Positions 1 through 6,507 of a stretch of 23,344 nucleotides of DNA are shown here, piece after piece. How positions within the stretch are numbered: the first letter of the stretch is position 1; each line of letters opens with the position of its first letter. The stretch comes from a virus. The DNA is taken from positions 1 through 23,344 of the IMG/VR virus record IMGVR_UViG_3300007363_000106. One strand, given 5' to 3'. The notes under the pieces are model-generated. The model saw only the letters and a list, made by a program, of their open reading frames with translations, was not told where the DNA came from and did no database searches. Position numbers and translations under genes: made by a program.

Positions 1-108
1 CCGGAACAAATCAGTGATATAGTTCAAGGCACCATCGCCGCGGCGCTGGATACGGGTGATTTGGTCGCTGGTAACGCTCCGATCCGCGAAACGGGAGAAA
101 TGATGTGA
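1..108 (+). CDS. 3' end of an upstream virion gene (possibly portal)
   Basis: An open frame runs in from the left edge and stops at TGA 106-108, giving 35 residues that end in RETGEMM. The fragment is too short to identify. In P22-like genomes the portal gene lies upstream of scaffold and coat, so portal is a reasonable contextual guess and no more. The stop overlaps the GTG start of the next gene (GTGA at 105-108), which suggests translational coupling. Confidence 0.55.
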   Translation, partial: PEQISDIVQGTIAAALDTGDLVAGNAPIRETGEMM

Positions 109-467
109 CCTGCGAGGTTTTCATCGGTCATTTATTCTTGGCCCGCGACGTGACGCATTCGGCGCATCTGAACACACGCTCTTACGCCAAGCATAAGGCG
201 CTGGGTAAGTTCTATGGCGACATTATCGACCTCGCGGACGCGTTCGCGGAGGCCTACATGGGCCGCCACGGGATTATTGGCCCGATTGCGCTCCAGTCGG
301 CCAAAAAAACCAGCAATGTCGTTGATTTTCTTGAGGATTCGCTCAAGGATATTGAAGATATGCGGTATAAGGTGTGCAACAAGGACGAAACTGCGTTGCA
401 GAACATCATCGACGAGATTGTTGCTCTATATCTAGGCACGATCTATAAGCTGAAATTTCTGGCTTAA
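105..467 (+). CDS. DUF5856-like small phage protein
   Basis: This gene encodes 120 aa from a GTG start. A GGGAG ribosome site lies 7 nt upstream (93-97), and the start overlaps the preceding stop. The protein is mostly helical, with an N-terminal IGHLFLARDVTHSAHLNT stretch and conserved-looking HKALGKFYGDIIDLADAFAEA. This pattern (a helix with His residues, then FYxxIIDLxDxxAE) matches my memory of the phage family DUF5856, which has no known function. It sits in the head-gene region between the putative portal and small virion genes. Family assignment is moderately confident; function is unknown. Confidence 0.7.
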   Translation: MTCEVFIGHLFLARDVTHSAHLNTRSYAKHKALGKFYGDIIDLADAFAEAYMGRHGIIGPIALQSAKKTSNVVDFLEDSLKDIEDMRYKVCNKDETALQNIIDEIVALYLGTIYKLKFLA

Positions 468-476
468 GAGGAAATC

Positions 477-752
477 ATGGGCCTCAAGAACACGACGCAA
501 GCCCTCGGCTATCAGCAGATCACCAACTTGTCGTCTGCGGTTGGCCTGACAGTCCCTACGGGCGCTACTCGCGCGCTGATCGCGCCGCTCACCAAGGACA
601 TTCGTTGGCGAGACGACGGCACAAACCCGACGGCAAGCGTCGGAATGCCTGTCACGGCCGGCACCTATCTGAGCTACGACGGCGATCTTCAAAACATCAA
701 GTTCATCCAGACGTCTGCGTCGGCGGAACTGAACGTGACGTATTACGCGTAA
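477..752 (+). CDS. Small beta-rich putative virion protein
   Basis: The product is 91 aa from an ATG preceded by GAGG (470-473). The sequence GYQQITNLSSAVGLTVPTGA, then RWRDDGTNPTASVGMPV and a C-terminal block ending in ELNVTYYA, resembles small proteins encoded beside structural genes in many phages and thought to be virion components. It has no signal peptide or membrane segment. It is followed 12 nt later by the fibre-like gene, so the two are probably co-transcribed. A decoration or fibre-base role is inference from location and predicted beta content. Confidence 0.7.
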   Translation: MGLKNTTQALGYQQITNLSSAVGLTVPTGATRALIAPLTKDIRWRDDGTNPTASVGMPVTAGTYLSYDGDLQNIKFIQTSASAELNVTYYA

Positions 753-764
753 GGGATCGCCGAC

Positions 765-1964
765 ATGACTATCCAGGCAAACCAGGGTTTTGGCGTCTCG
801 ATCTTTGGCGCGACGAGCGCGGGCGGCGGATCGACTTCGCCTGGCGGCTCCAACGGCCAAATCCAGTATAACAACGCCGGTGCATTCGGCGGCCTTGATC
901 TGTCGTATTTGTCTTCGACGCTACGGGTTGGCGCAGCGGACGCCGCCTCGCCTGTCGCTCAGACGCTACAGGTGCAGTCGGTTGTCGCTGGCACGACGAA
1001 TACGGCGGGCGCAAACTTCACCATCAAGGGCAGCGCAGGCACCGGCACGGGCGCTGGCGGCTCGATTATCTTCCAAGTGTCTCCTGCGGGTAGCAGCGGC
1101 ACGGCGCAGAATGCGTATGCGACGGCGCTGACGATTGCGAGCGATAGAACCGTAACAGCGGCCACAACAATCAACGCAGGCACGTTTGCGAATAGTGGTG
1201 GACAAGGTATCACCGCGACAGCAGCACAACTCGGCCTGTTCAACACGGGATTGTTTGGCTGGACTAACAATGCTGGTTCAGCAGGCGCGCTAGACACCAT
1301 CCTCGCCCGCGACGCCGCCAACACGCTCGCGCTGAGAAACGGGACGACCGCGCAGACTTTCCGCGTCTACAACCTTGCTGGCGCGGCTCCCGCGACCGAT
1401 TACGATTTTGGCACGTTCGACTTTTCGACCACCGCCAACGTCCTGACCATCGGCACGAAGAACGGCGGCGCGTATGCGACTGCGCGCAATATGCAGTTCA
1501 TCATTGGTGGAACGACAAAACTTGATTATGGCATCACTAGCGCAGGCAATTGGGCGTTTACTAGTAGCGTCTTTGCTGGAGTTACGAGTTATATAGGGTG
1601 GAGTGGTCGTTCTCTGATTAGGGCTACAACGGACGGAAATATCCTTTTCGTAAACAGCACCGCAAGTGACTTCAGCCTCCTCCAATTCGGTGGCACGACC
1701 TCCAGCTTCCCCGCCCTCAAACGCTCCAGCGCCACGCTCGCCGTGCGCCTCGCGGACGATAGCGCAGACGCTGGCATCACCTGTTCCTATGTGAAGACGG
1801 CATCCACAACTGTCGCATCTCTCCCGTCTGCTTCAACTGCTGGCGCAGGCGCACGTTCGTTCGTCACAGACGCCAACGCCACGACCTTCCTGTCAACCGT
1901 AGCGGGCGGCGGGGGGAACAAAGTGCCTGTGGTTTCAGACGGCACCAACTGGCTGATCGGCTAA
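765..1964 (+). CDS. Fibre-like virion protein, Gly/Ala/Ser/Thr-rich
   Basis: This 399-aa protein is low in charge and dominated by Gly, Ala, Ser, Thr and Asn. Near residues 27-42 it carries GGSNGQIQYNNAGAFGG, a motif common at the head of phage tail-fibre and appendage repeats. Short strand-turn units follow, typical of trimeric beta-structured appendages. The last 60 residues (TASTTVASLPSA ... VPVVSDGTNWLIG) form a compact cap also common in phage fibres. Its position upstream of the scaffold and coat, away from the tail genes at 7.9-11.7 kb, is unusual and could indicate a head fibre. The stop TAA (1962-1964) lies 7 nt before a strong pseudoknot. Confidence 0.75.
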   Translation: MTIQANQGFGVSIFGATSAGGGSTSPGGSNGQIQYNNAGAFGGLDLSYLSSTLRVGAADAASPVAQTLQVQSVVAGTTNTAGANFTIKGSAGTGTGAGGSIIFQVSPAGSSGTAQNAYATALTIASDRTVTAATTINAGTFANSGGQGITATAAQLGLFNTGLFGWTNNAGSAGALDTILARDAANTLALRNGTTAQTFRVYNLAGAAPATDYDFGTFDFSTTANVLTIGTKNGGAYATARNMQFIIGGTTKLDYGITSAGNWAFTSSVFAGVTSYIGWSGRSLIRATTDGNILFVNSTASDFSLLQFGGTTSSFPALKRSSATLAVRLADDSADAGITCSYVKTASTTVASLPSASTAGAGARSFVTDANATTFLSTVAGGGGNKVPVVSDGTNWLIG

Positions 1965-1971
1965 CACAAAC

Positions 1972-2022
1972 ACAGCACAGGAGGACGCCTACCGAGCCTG
2001 TGCTGTCTCCAACTCGGTAGGC
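1972..2022 (+). promoter_or_regulatory. H-type RNA pseudoknot in the 5' leader of the next gene
   Basis: Two perfect 10-bp inverted repeats interleave in the order 1-2-1'-2'. Stem 1 pairs ACAGCACAGG (1972-1981) with CCTGTGCTGT (1997-2006). Stem 2 pairs GCCTACCGAG (1987-1996) with CTCGGTAGGC (2013-2022). Loops are 5 nt (1982-1986), 0 nt between the stems, and 6 nt (2007-2012), so the helices could stack coaxially. An AGGAGG (1979-1984) overlaps stem 1 and its loop. The structure begins 7 nt after the upstream stop and ends just before the Shine-Dalgarno of the gene at 2039. No U-tract follows, so it is not an intrinsic terminator. Translational control is inferred. Confidence 0.8.
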
Positions 2023-2038
2023 ACCTTTGGAGAACTAC

Positions 2039-2233
2039 ATGAACACCATTTCAGTCACTTTCGATCAGGACGAACTCAACTCGCTCGGCGGTCTTCTCGA
2101 CCTCGCCGTGAAGGCATCCGGCATACAGGCCGCGAAACCGGCGCTTGCCATTCTCGCCAAGCTGGAAGCGGCTGTGGCGGCTGCTAACACCCCTGCGGCT
2201 CCGGCTGCTGACGAAACTGAAGGACATGCGTGA
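2039..2233 (+). CDS. Small hypothetical protein
   Basis: The product is 64 aa. I chose ATG 2039 because TTTGGAG (2026-2032) lies 6 nt upstream as a ribosome site; a TTG at 2027 in the same frame would put the start inside that site. The N-terminus (MNTISVTFDQDELNSLGGLLDLAVKAS) looks like one strand followed by a helix. The C-terminus is an Ala/Pro-rich tail ending in DETEGHA. The stop overlaps the next start (TGATG). I do not recognise the family. The pseudoknot at 1972-2022 would lie in its leader. Confidence 0.7.
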   Translation: MNTISVTFDQDELNSLGGLLDLAVKASGIQAAKPALAILAKLEAAVAAANTPAAPAADETEGHA

Positions 2234-2568
2234 TGGGTTTTTTCGCTATCTCATCCAAGCGCGACACGGACGCCTCTGCGCTCGAAAGCCGCGTCCTGAT
2301 CGCTGACGGCGACATTGATCGCATCACCATCGCCTACGCGCAGCTCTATTTCCCGAACGGCGTGCAGGAAGGCGGCGATCCGACTGCCGATCCGCCGATC
2401 CCGCCAGACGTTCGCCCGCCGACTGGGCAGGAAGTCTTCGACGCCGTCGCCAATGGCCTCTTGCAGGGCATTCTGGCGAACACGATCAACGTCGAGAAGA
2501 CGAACGCCGCCAAGCAGGCGCAGGACGACGTCCCGCCGATCCCGGTTGCGCCGGGCGCGACGGCATAA
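2233..2568 (+). CDS. Hypothetical protein in the head-gene region
   Basis: This gene encodes 111 aa from ATG 2233, overlapping the upstream TGA by one base, which suggests coupling to the 64-aa gene. A GTG one codon earlier is an alternative start. The middle is Pro/Gly/Asp-rich (PTADPPIPPDVRPPTGQEV), followed by an amphipathic helix and a Pro-rich tail. It has no membrane segment or catalytic motif. I do not recognise the protein. Its place just ahead of the scaffold suggests a capsid-assembly or minor virion role, but this is only context. Confidence 0.7.
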   Translation: MGFFAISSKRDTDASALESRVLIADGDIDRITIAYAQLYFPNGVQEGGDPTADPPIPPDVRPPTGQEVFDAVANGLLQGILANTINVEKTNAAKQAQDDVPPIPVAPGATA

Positions 2569-2608
2569 TATAGTAACTTCAACCGACTGGCCGGAAAGCT
2601 AGGTAGAA

Positions 2609-3391
2609 ATGTCTGACGAAGACCAGGCTGTAGCGGACATCAGCCCCGCGCCGGAACCGGAAGCTACGGCAGCACCGGACATTCCGCAGGAATCGACGCC
2701 GGAGGAACAGCAGCATACAAAGACGTTCTCTCAGGAAGAGTTGGACGCGATTGTAAGCAAGCGCCTTGCAAGAGAACAGCGTAAGTGGGAACGCGAGCAG
2801 GCCCAGCGCCTCGCGGAGTTACAGACTTCACGGTCTGCGACACCTCCCGCTGATCCGAATGATTTCGAGTCTGCCCAGCAATATGCAGAAGTGCTTGCTG
2901 AGCATAAGGCTCGGGAACTTTTGGCGCAGCGAGACGCCGCGAAGCAACAGGCTGAAATCGTAGAGGCCTACAAGGATCGCGAAGAGGAAGCGCGCGAGCG
3001 ATACGAGGACTTCGAGCAAGTCGCGTATAACCCGAACCTTCCTGTCACCGATCACATGGCCCAAGCCATCCAGGCGTCGGATATCGGCCCCGAGGTGATC
3101 TACTACCTTGGCTCCAATCCGAAAGAAGCCGGGCGCATTTCCCGTTTGCCGCCTATCTTGCAGGCAAAAGAGATCGGAAAGATTGAGGCTAATCTAGCTT
3201 CAAATCCGCCGGTTAAGAAAACCTCAACCGCGCCCGCACCTCTTGCTCCTGTCACGTCAGCCCGGTCAAACTCAGGCCCGCGATACGATACGGCAGACCC
3301 CCGGTCTATCAAGTCGATGTCAACGTCGGAATGGATTGAAGCGGAGCGGCAACGGCAGATCAAGAAGTGGGAGGCGCAGAACAGACGCTAA
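2609..3391 (+). CDS. Capsid scaffolding protein
   Basis: The product is 260 aa, very acidic at the N-terminus (residues 1-40, rich in Glu, Pro and Ala). The motif SQEELDAIVSKRLAREQRKW follows near residue 42, and then a long charged coiled coil extends to about residue 135. FS/TQEELDAIVxxRLAxE is a recurrent signature of phage scaffold proteins. The basic C-terminus (EWIEAERQRQIKKWEAQNRR) fits the coat-binding helix-turn-helix of P22-type scaffolds. It lies directly upstream of the coat gene, with 20 nt between them, as expected. It would guide procapsid assembly and then leave the capsid. Confidence 0.88.
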   Translation: MSDEDQAVADISPAPEPEATAAPDIPQESTPEEQQHTKTFSQEELDAIVSKRLAREQRKWEREQAQRLAELQTSRSATPPADPNDFESAQQYAEVLAEHKARELLAQRDAAKQQAEIVEAYKDREEEARERYEDFEQVAYNPNLPVTDHMAQAIQASDIGPEVIYYLGSNPKEAGRISRLPPILQAKEIGKIEANLASNPPVKKTSTAPAPLAPVTSARSNSGPRYDTADPRSIKSMSTSEWIEAERQRQIKKWEAQNRR

Positions 3392-3411
3392 GTCTTTGAA
3401 AGGACGACGCA

Positions 3412-3464
3412 ATGAGCAACAGCATCCTAACTATTGATATGATTACGAGGAAGGCTCTGGAGAT
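3412..3464 (+). CDS. Major coat protein, exon 1 (P22 coat family)
   Basis: ATG 3412 is preceded by AAAGGA and opens a frame that reads MSNSILTIDMITRKALEI before reaching TAG 3469-3471. That start is typical of P22-type coat proteins (xxLTxxMITxxALxxLENNL). Removing 3465-4229 joins this 53-nt exon to 4230-5373 and rebuilds the junction EILENNLVLT, with total length 1197 nt (398 aa plus stop). Unspliced RNA would give only a 19-residue peptide. Splicing is therefore needed for capsid production. Confidence 0.85.
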
Positions 3465-4229
3465 TAATTAGGTCTCCCCAGTTAGTGATAACTGGAAAAA
3501 CAACTGTGTGAATTCGGTGAACGTCATGATAGGGTTATATCATGAAAACACCGAGCCAAGACTCTGACGAGAATAATTCCGACCTGACACCGGAAGAACT
3601 CGTCCGAAAGAAAAACCGGGAGGCGGCTCGCCGTTACCGGGAACGCGATCCTGAAAGGCAGCGCCGCCGCATGAGAGAGTGGCGCGCTGCCAATCGGGAG
3701 AAAGCCAGAGAACAATCGCGCGAATGGCGCAATCGCAGATTGGCTAACGCCTCTCCCGAAGAGGAAGAACAGCTTCGCCAAACCGAGCGCGATAAAACTA
3801 AACGAAATCAGGACCGTATTCGCCGCGAAGTCTATCAGGCTTACGGCGGGTTTATTTGCGCGTGTTGCGGCGAGACGGAGCCTAAGTTTCTGTCCATAGA
3901 CCACATCAATAATGATGGCGCGACCGAACGCCGCAGCGGCCAATATAACGGTGGCGGCTCTGCTTTTTATCTGTGGCTGCGAAAAAACGCTTTTCCTGAC
4001 GGTTATCAAGTGCTATGTATGAACTGTCAGGTCGGTAAACATCGCAATGGCGGTGTTTGTCCTCATCAGTGTAAGGTGTAACGACTATCCCGAAAGGGAG
4101 TAGGGCCAAGCGGCCCGAAGCGCACAGCCCTCCTTATGGAGGTGAAGAGATAGTCTGCTCTGCATGGTGACATGCAGCGGCCCCAGAGATGGGGCGGGCC
4201 AGAATTAGCGATTCTGGTTGAACATTTGG
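3465..4229 (+). ncRNA. Group I self-splicing intron (T4 td-like, IA2 type) in the coat gene
   Basis: P1 pairs exon GGAGAT (3459-3464) with GTCTCC (3472-3477), ending in the hallmark U3464-G3472 wobble. P2 is CCAGTTA/TAACTGG (3478-3484/3489-3495) with a GTGA loop. P3 is CTGTGTG (3504-3510) with CGCACAG (4121-4127). P7 is GACTAT (4083-4088) with ATAGTC (4150-4155). P7.1 is CCC/GGG (4089-4098), P7.2 GGGCC/GGCCC (4103-4116), and P8 CCTCC/GGAGG (4129-4142). P9 is CTGCATG/CATGCAG (4160-4177) with a GTGA loop. Further hairpins lie at 4181-4194 and 4199-4217. The terminal G is 4229. The presence of P7.1/P7.2 and the P9 sequence recall T4 td. P4-P6 were not fully assigned. Confidence 0.9.
3542..4081 (+). 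CDS. Intron-encoded HNH homing endonuclease
   Basis: This 179-aa protein lies wholly inside the intron, in the P6 loop region, and its stop (4079-4081) abuts the P7 5' strand. AGGG (3531-3534) is a plausible ribosome site. Residues 15-100 form a highly charged Arg/Glu-rich helix with RRYRERDPERQ-like units, probably DNA-binding. Residues 104-179 are a Cys-type HNH nuclease: CACC (106-109), LSIDHINNDG (117-126) and LCMNC (158-162). C106/C109 and C159/C162 probably bind structural zinc, with D120-H121 catalytic. It probably cuts intronless coat alleles so that the intron is copied in. The target site is not visible here. Confidence 0.9.
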   Translation: MKTPSQDSDENNSDLTPEELVRKKNREAARRYRERDPERQRRRMREWRAANREKAREQSREWRNRRLANASPEEEEQLRQTERDKTKRNQDRIRREVYQAYGGFICACCGETEPKFLSIDHINNDGATERRSGQYNGGGSAFYLWLRKNAFPDGYQVLCMNCQVGKHRNGGVCPHQCKV

Positions 4230-5373
4230 CCTCGAAAACAACCTGGTGCTGACCCGCACCGTCAACCGTCAGTATGACGACTCTTTCGCCGTCGAAGGCG
4301 CGAAGATCGGCTCGACGCTGCGTATCCGTCTGCCTGACCGCGCTCTGGTCACTGACGGCGCGGCGCTTCAGGTTCAGGACGACAACGAGCAATACACCAC
4401 GATTGCTGTGTCCAGCCAGAAGCACATCGGCGTCAACTTCACGACTGCCGAACTCACCATGCAGCTTGACGATTTCGCCGAGCGCGTGCTGAAGCCTCGT
4501 ATTTCGCAGCTTGCTGCGTCTATCGACGCCGACGTTGCGAACAGCTTCAAGTATATCGGCAACTCTGTCGGCACGCCCGGCACGACTCCGGCCACCTCGC
4601 TGGTTCTGTTGCAGGCTCAGCAGAAGCTCAACGAGAATGCCGCGGTCATGTCGCCGCGCTACGCCACCGTCAACCCGGCCGCCAACGCCGCGCTGATCGA
4701 GGGCATGAAGGGCCTGTTCAACCCGGTTTCGGCGATCTCGAAGCAGTTCAAGAACGGCATGTTCGGCGAAGGCATCCTCGGCTATGACGAGTTGAATATG
4801 TCGCAGTCGATCAAGCAGTTCACGACTGGCTCGCGCACCGGCACTGTGACGGTCAATGCGTCGGTTACGACTGAAGGTTCGACCACGGTTGTTCTGACGG
4901 GCCTTGGCTCGACGGTCATCAAGGCTGGCGACGTGTTTACCATCGCTGACTGCTATGCCGTCAACCCGCAGACCCGTGAGTCGACCGGCTCGCTGTATCA
5001 GTTCGTGGCTCTGGCTGACGTTACCGCGTCGACCACCGCTTCGGTCACTGTCCCGGCTATGTATTCGGCCGGTCAGGCGCTCGCGACGGTTGACGCTCTG
5101 CCGGTTTCCGGCAAGGCCGTCACCTTCCTCGGCGCTGCCTCGACGCAGTATCCGCAGAACTTGATCTACCACAAGGACGCTATTGCGTTCGCTACGGCCG
5201 ATCTGCTCATGCCGCAGGGCGTCGACATGGCCTCGCGTCAGGTCCACAACGGCATCTCGCTGCGTATTGTTCGTCAGTATGACATCAATAATGACCGACT
5301 GCCTTGCCGTATCGATGTCCTCTACGGTTACAGCGTCATTCGTCCGCAGATGGCCGTGCGCCTTTGGGGCTAA
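4230..5373 (+). CDS. Major coat protein, exon 2 (P22 coat family)
   Basis: This exon opens with C4230, which completes the Ile codon begun in exon 1, and then reads LENNLVLTRTVNRQYDDSF and on to TAA 5371-5373. The body has coat features of the P22 family: the GAKIGSTLRIRLPDR strand block, a central VTVNASVTTEGSTTVVLTG insertion-domain-like beta region, and the C-terminal QVHNGISLRIVRQYDINND ... IRPQMAVRLWG ending. The spliced protein of 398 aa is slightly shorter than the 430 aa of P22 gp5. A UUCG-loop hairpin follows the stop. A naive start at CTG 4246 would drop the conserved N-terminal helix. Confidence 0.9.
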
Positions 5374-5374
5374 C

Positions 5375-5396
5375 AGATGGGGCTTCGGCCCCATCT
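5375..5396 (+). terminator. UUCG-tetraloop hairpin after the coat gene
   Basis: AGATGGGGC (5375-5383) pairs perfectly with GCCCCATCT (5388-5396) across a TTCG loop, the very stable C(UUCG)G type. It starts one base after the coat stop. The bases after it (TCATCTCAATTC) are not a clean U-run, so it may be a weak terminator or a 3' stabiliser that protects abundant coat mRNA. The next ribosome site (AAGGAG) follows within 25 nt. Confidence 0.6.
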
Positions 5397-5423
5397 TCAT
5401 CTCAATTCAAGGAGTTTTGAACC

Positions 5424-5891
5424 ATGGCTATCACTACGCAGGGCGCTTCATACCCGCTCGAGTCCTTCGGCCCCACCCCGGCGCTTCCGCAGGGCGCGGG
5501 CGGTTATCAGGTCGGCGCTGGCAACGGCGGCGACATGCTGTTCCGCGTCACGCCGGCTCCGGCTACGGCGACTTCGTCGGCCACGCTGACTGCCGATCAG
5601 GTGATCACCGGCCTCGTCCTCGGCTCGCCGGGCTCGTCGGCTGCGTCCTACCAGTTGCCGACGGTTGCGGCGCTGGAAACGGCGCTGCCGTCCTCGGCCA
5701 AGGTTGGCGCGACGATCGATCTTTCGGTTCTGAACGTCGACGGTTCTGGCTCGGGCGTCATCACGCTCACCACCAACACCGGCTGGACGCTTTCGGGCCT
5801 GATGACTGTCGTGGCCACGGCCGGCACCGCGCAGATGTTCCGCGCCCGCAAGACTGGCTCAGGCACGTGGACGCTTTATCGCGTCGGCTAA
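5424..5891 (+). CDS. Putative head decoration or minor virion protein
   Basis: The product is 155 aa with an ATG start and AAGGAG upstream (5409-5414). The sequence is rich in Ala, Gly, Ser and Thr, with alternating hydrophobic positions (GATIDLSVLNVDGSGSGVITLTTNTGW) and ends MFRARKTGSGTWTLYRVG, a pattern typical of small all-beta capsid or appendage proteins. No enzyme motif or membrane span is visible. It is the first gene after the coat, where decoration proteins often lie. The function is inferred from position and composition only. Confidence 0.72.
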   Translation: MAITTQGASYPLESFGPTPALPQGAGGYQVGAGNGGDMLFRVTPAPATATSSATLTADQVITGLVLGSPGSSAASYQLPTVAALETALPSSAKVGATIDLSVLNVDGSGSGVITLTTNTGWTLSGLMTVVATAGTAQMFRARKTGSGTWTLYRVG

Positions 5892-5906
5892 CACTAGGAG
5901 AAGGCA

Positions 5907-6455
5907 ATGCCTAACACGAAACCTGTCGGCGTTGCCTTCTCTGATCCCGAGCTTGTGAGCGGCACTACCGTCACAGGCGCGGCGATCAGCGGAGGCACCG
6001 TTACCGGATCTACTCTGGACTCAACGTCCAAGGTAAATTCCAACATCGCCAGCGGCCTTTCCATGGGCCAGCAGGGCGCTACTATCGCGACGACTGGCAA
6101 CAGCGACGTCTTCATGATCGCGCCTGCTGCCGGCGTCCTGTCCTCGGCGGTGTTTTCCGGCGTTGACGCTCTGGCGGCAAACGACACGAACTACATCACC
6201 TTCAGCATCACCAACCTCGGCCAGGCTGGCGCGGGATCGGCGGCGATGCTGGCGGCGACTGACGCCAACACGACGAAGGCGACGGGCGGCACGGCCATTG
6301 CGGCCAATACCGTGCGCACGCTGACGCTCAACGGCACGGCGGCAAACCTTGTCGTCGCGTCCGGCGACCGTATCCGTATCCGCGCAACAGTCTCGGGCAC
6401 GCTTGCCAATACCGTGACGTTCCCGGTTTACCGGCTGAACTTTACGGTTTCCTAA
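5907..6455 (+). CDS. Putative virion protein, beta-rich
   Basis: This gene encodes 182 aa from an ATG preceded by AGGAGAAGG. The N-terminus has hexapeptide-like repetition (SGTTVTGAAISGGTVTGSTL, residues 18-37), which suggests a short beta-helical stalk. A beta-sandwich-like remainder follows, ending in RIRIRATVSGTL and FPVYRLNFTVS. It is probably expressed with the 155-aa gene (15-nt gap). A fibre-like or head-surface protein is plausible; I do not recognise a named family. A stable UACG-loop hairpin lies just downstream. Confidence 0.72.
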   Translation: MPNTKPVGVAFSDPELVSGTTVTGAAISGGTVTGSTLDSTSKVNSNIASGLSMGQQGATIATTGNSDVFMIAPAAGVLSSAVFSGVDALAANDTNYITFSITNLGQAGAGSAAMLAATDANTTKATGGTAIAANTVRTLTLNGTAANLVVASGDRIRIRATVSGTLANTVTFPVYRLNFTVS

Positions 6456-6467
6456 TTTACGATTACG

Positions 6468-6485
6468 GGCGGCCTACGGGCCGCC
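6468..6485 (+). terminator. UACG-tetraloop hairpin
   Basis: GGCGGCC (6468-6474) pairs with GGCCGCC (6479-6485) across a TACG loop, another UNCG-class stable tetraloop. A C6466-G6487 pair and a G-U pair can extend the stem. No U-tract follows (TGGCCCTTACC). It could be a partial terminator or mRNA stabiliser between virion genes, like the hairpin after the coat gene. Confidence 0.5.
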
Positions 6486-6507
6486 TGGCCCTTACCATAG
6501 GTGAAAA

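Noticed and set aside
1965-2038. Intrinsic terminator at the 1972-2022 structure
   Set aside because: No U-run follows either stem, and the interleaved order fits a pseudoknot rather than a simple hairpin.
2027-2041. TTG 2027 as start of the small gene after the pseudoknot
   Set aside because: It would place the start codon within TTTGGAG, which serves well as the ribosome site for ATG 2039.
3412-4245. Coat gene broken by frameshift or a pseudogene
   Set aside because: The interrupting sequence has the complete peripheral and core helices of a group I intron, and a single exact junction restores the frame.
4066-5400. 444-aa open frame on the - strand opposite the coat gene
   Set aside because: It is Arg/His/Val-rich, has no recognisable domain, and mirrors the codon bias of the coat exon. 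It also runs through the intron core. It is a GC-rich antisense shadow.
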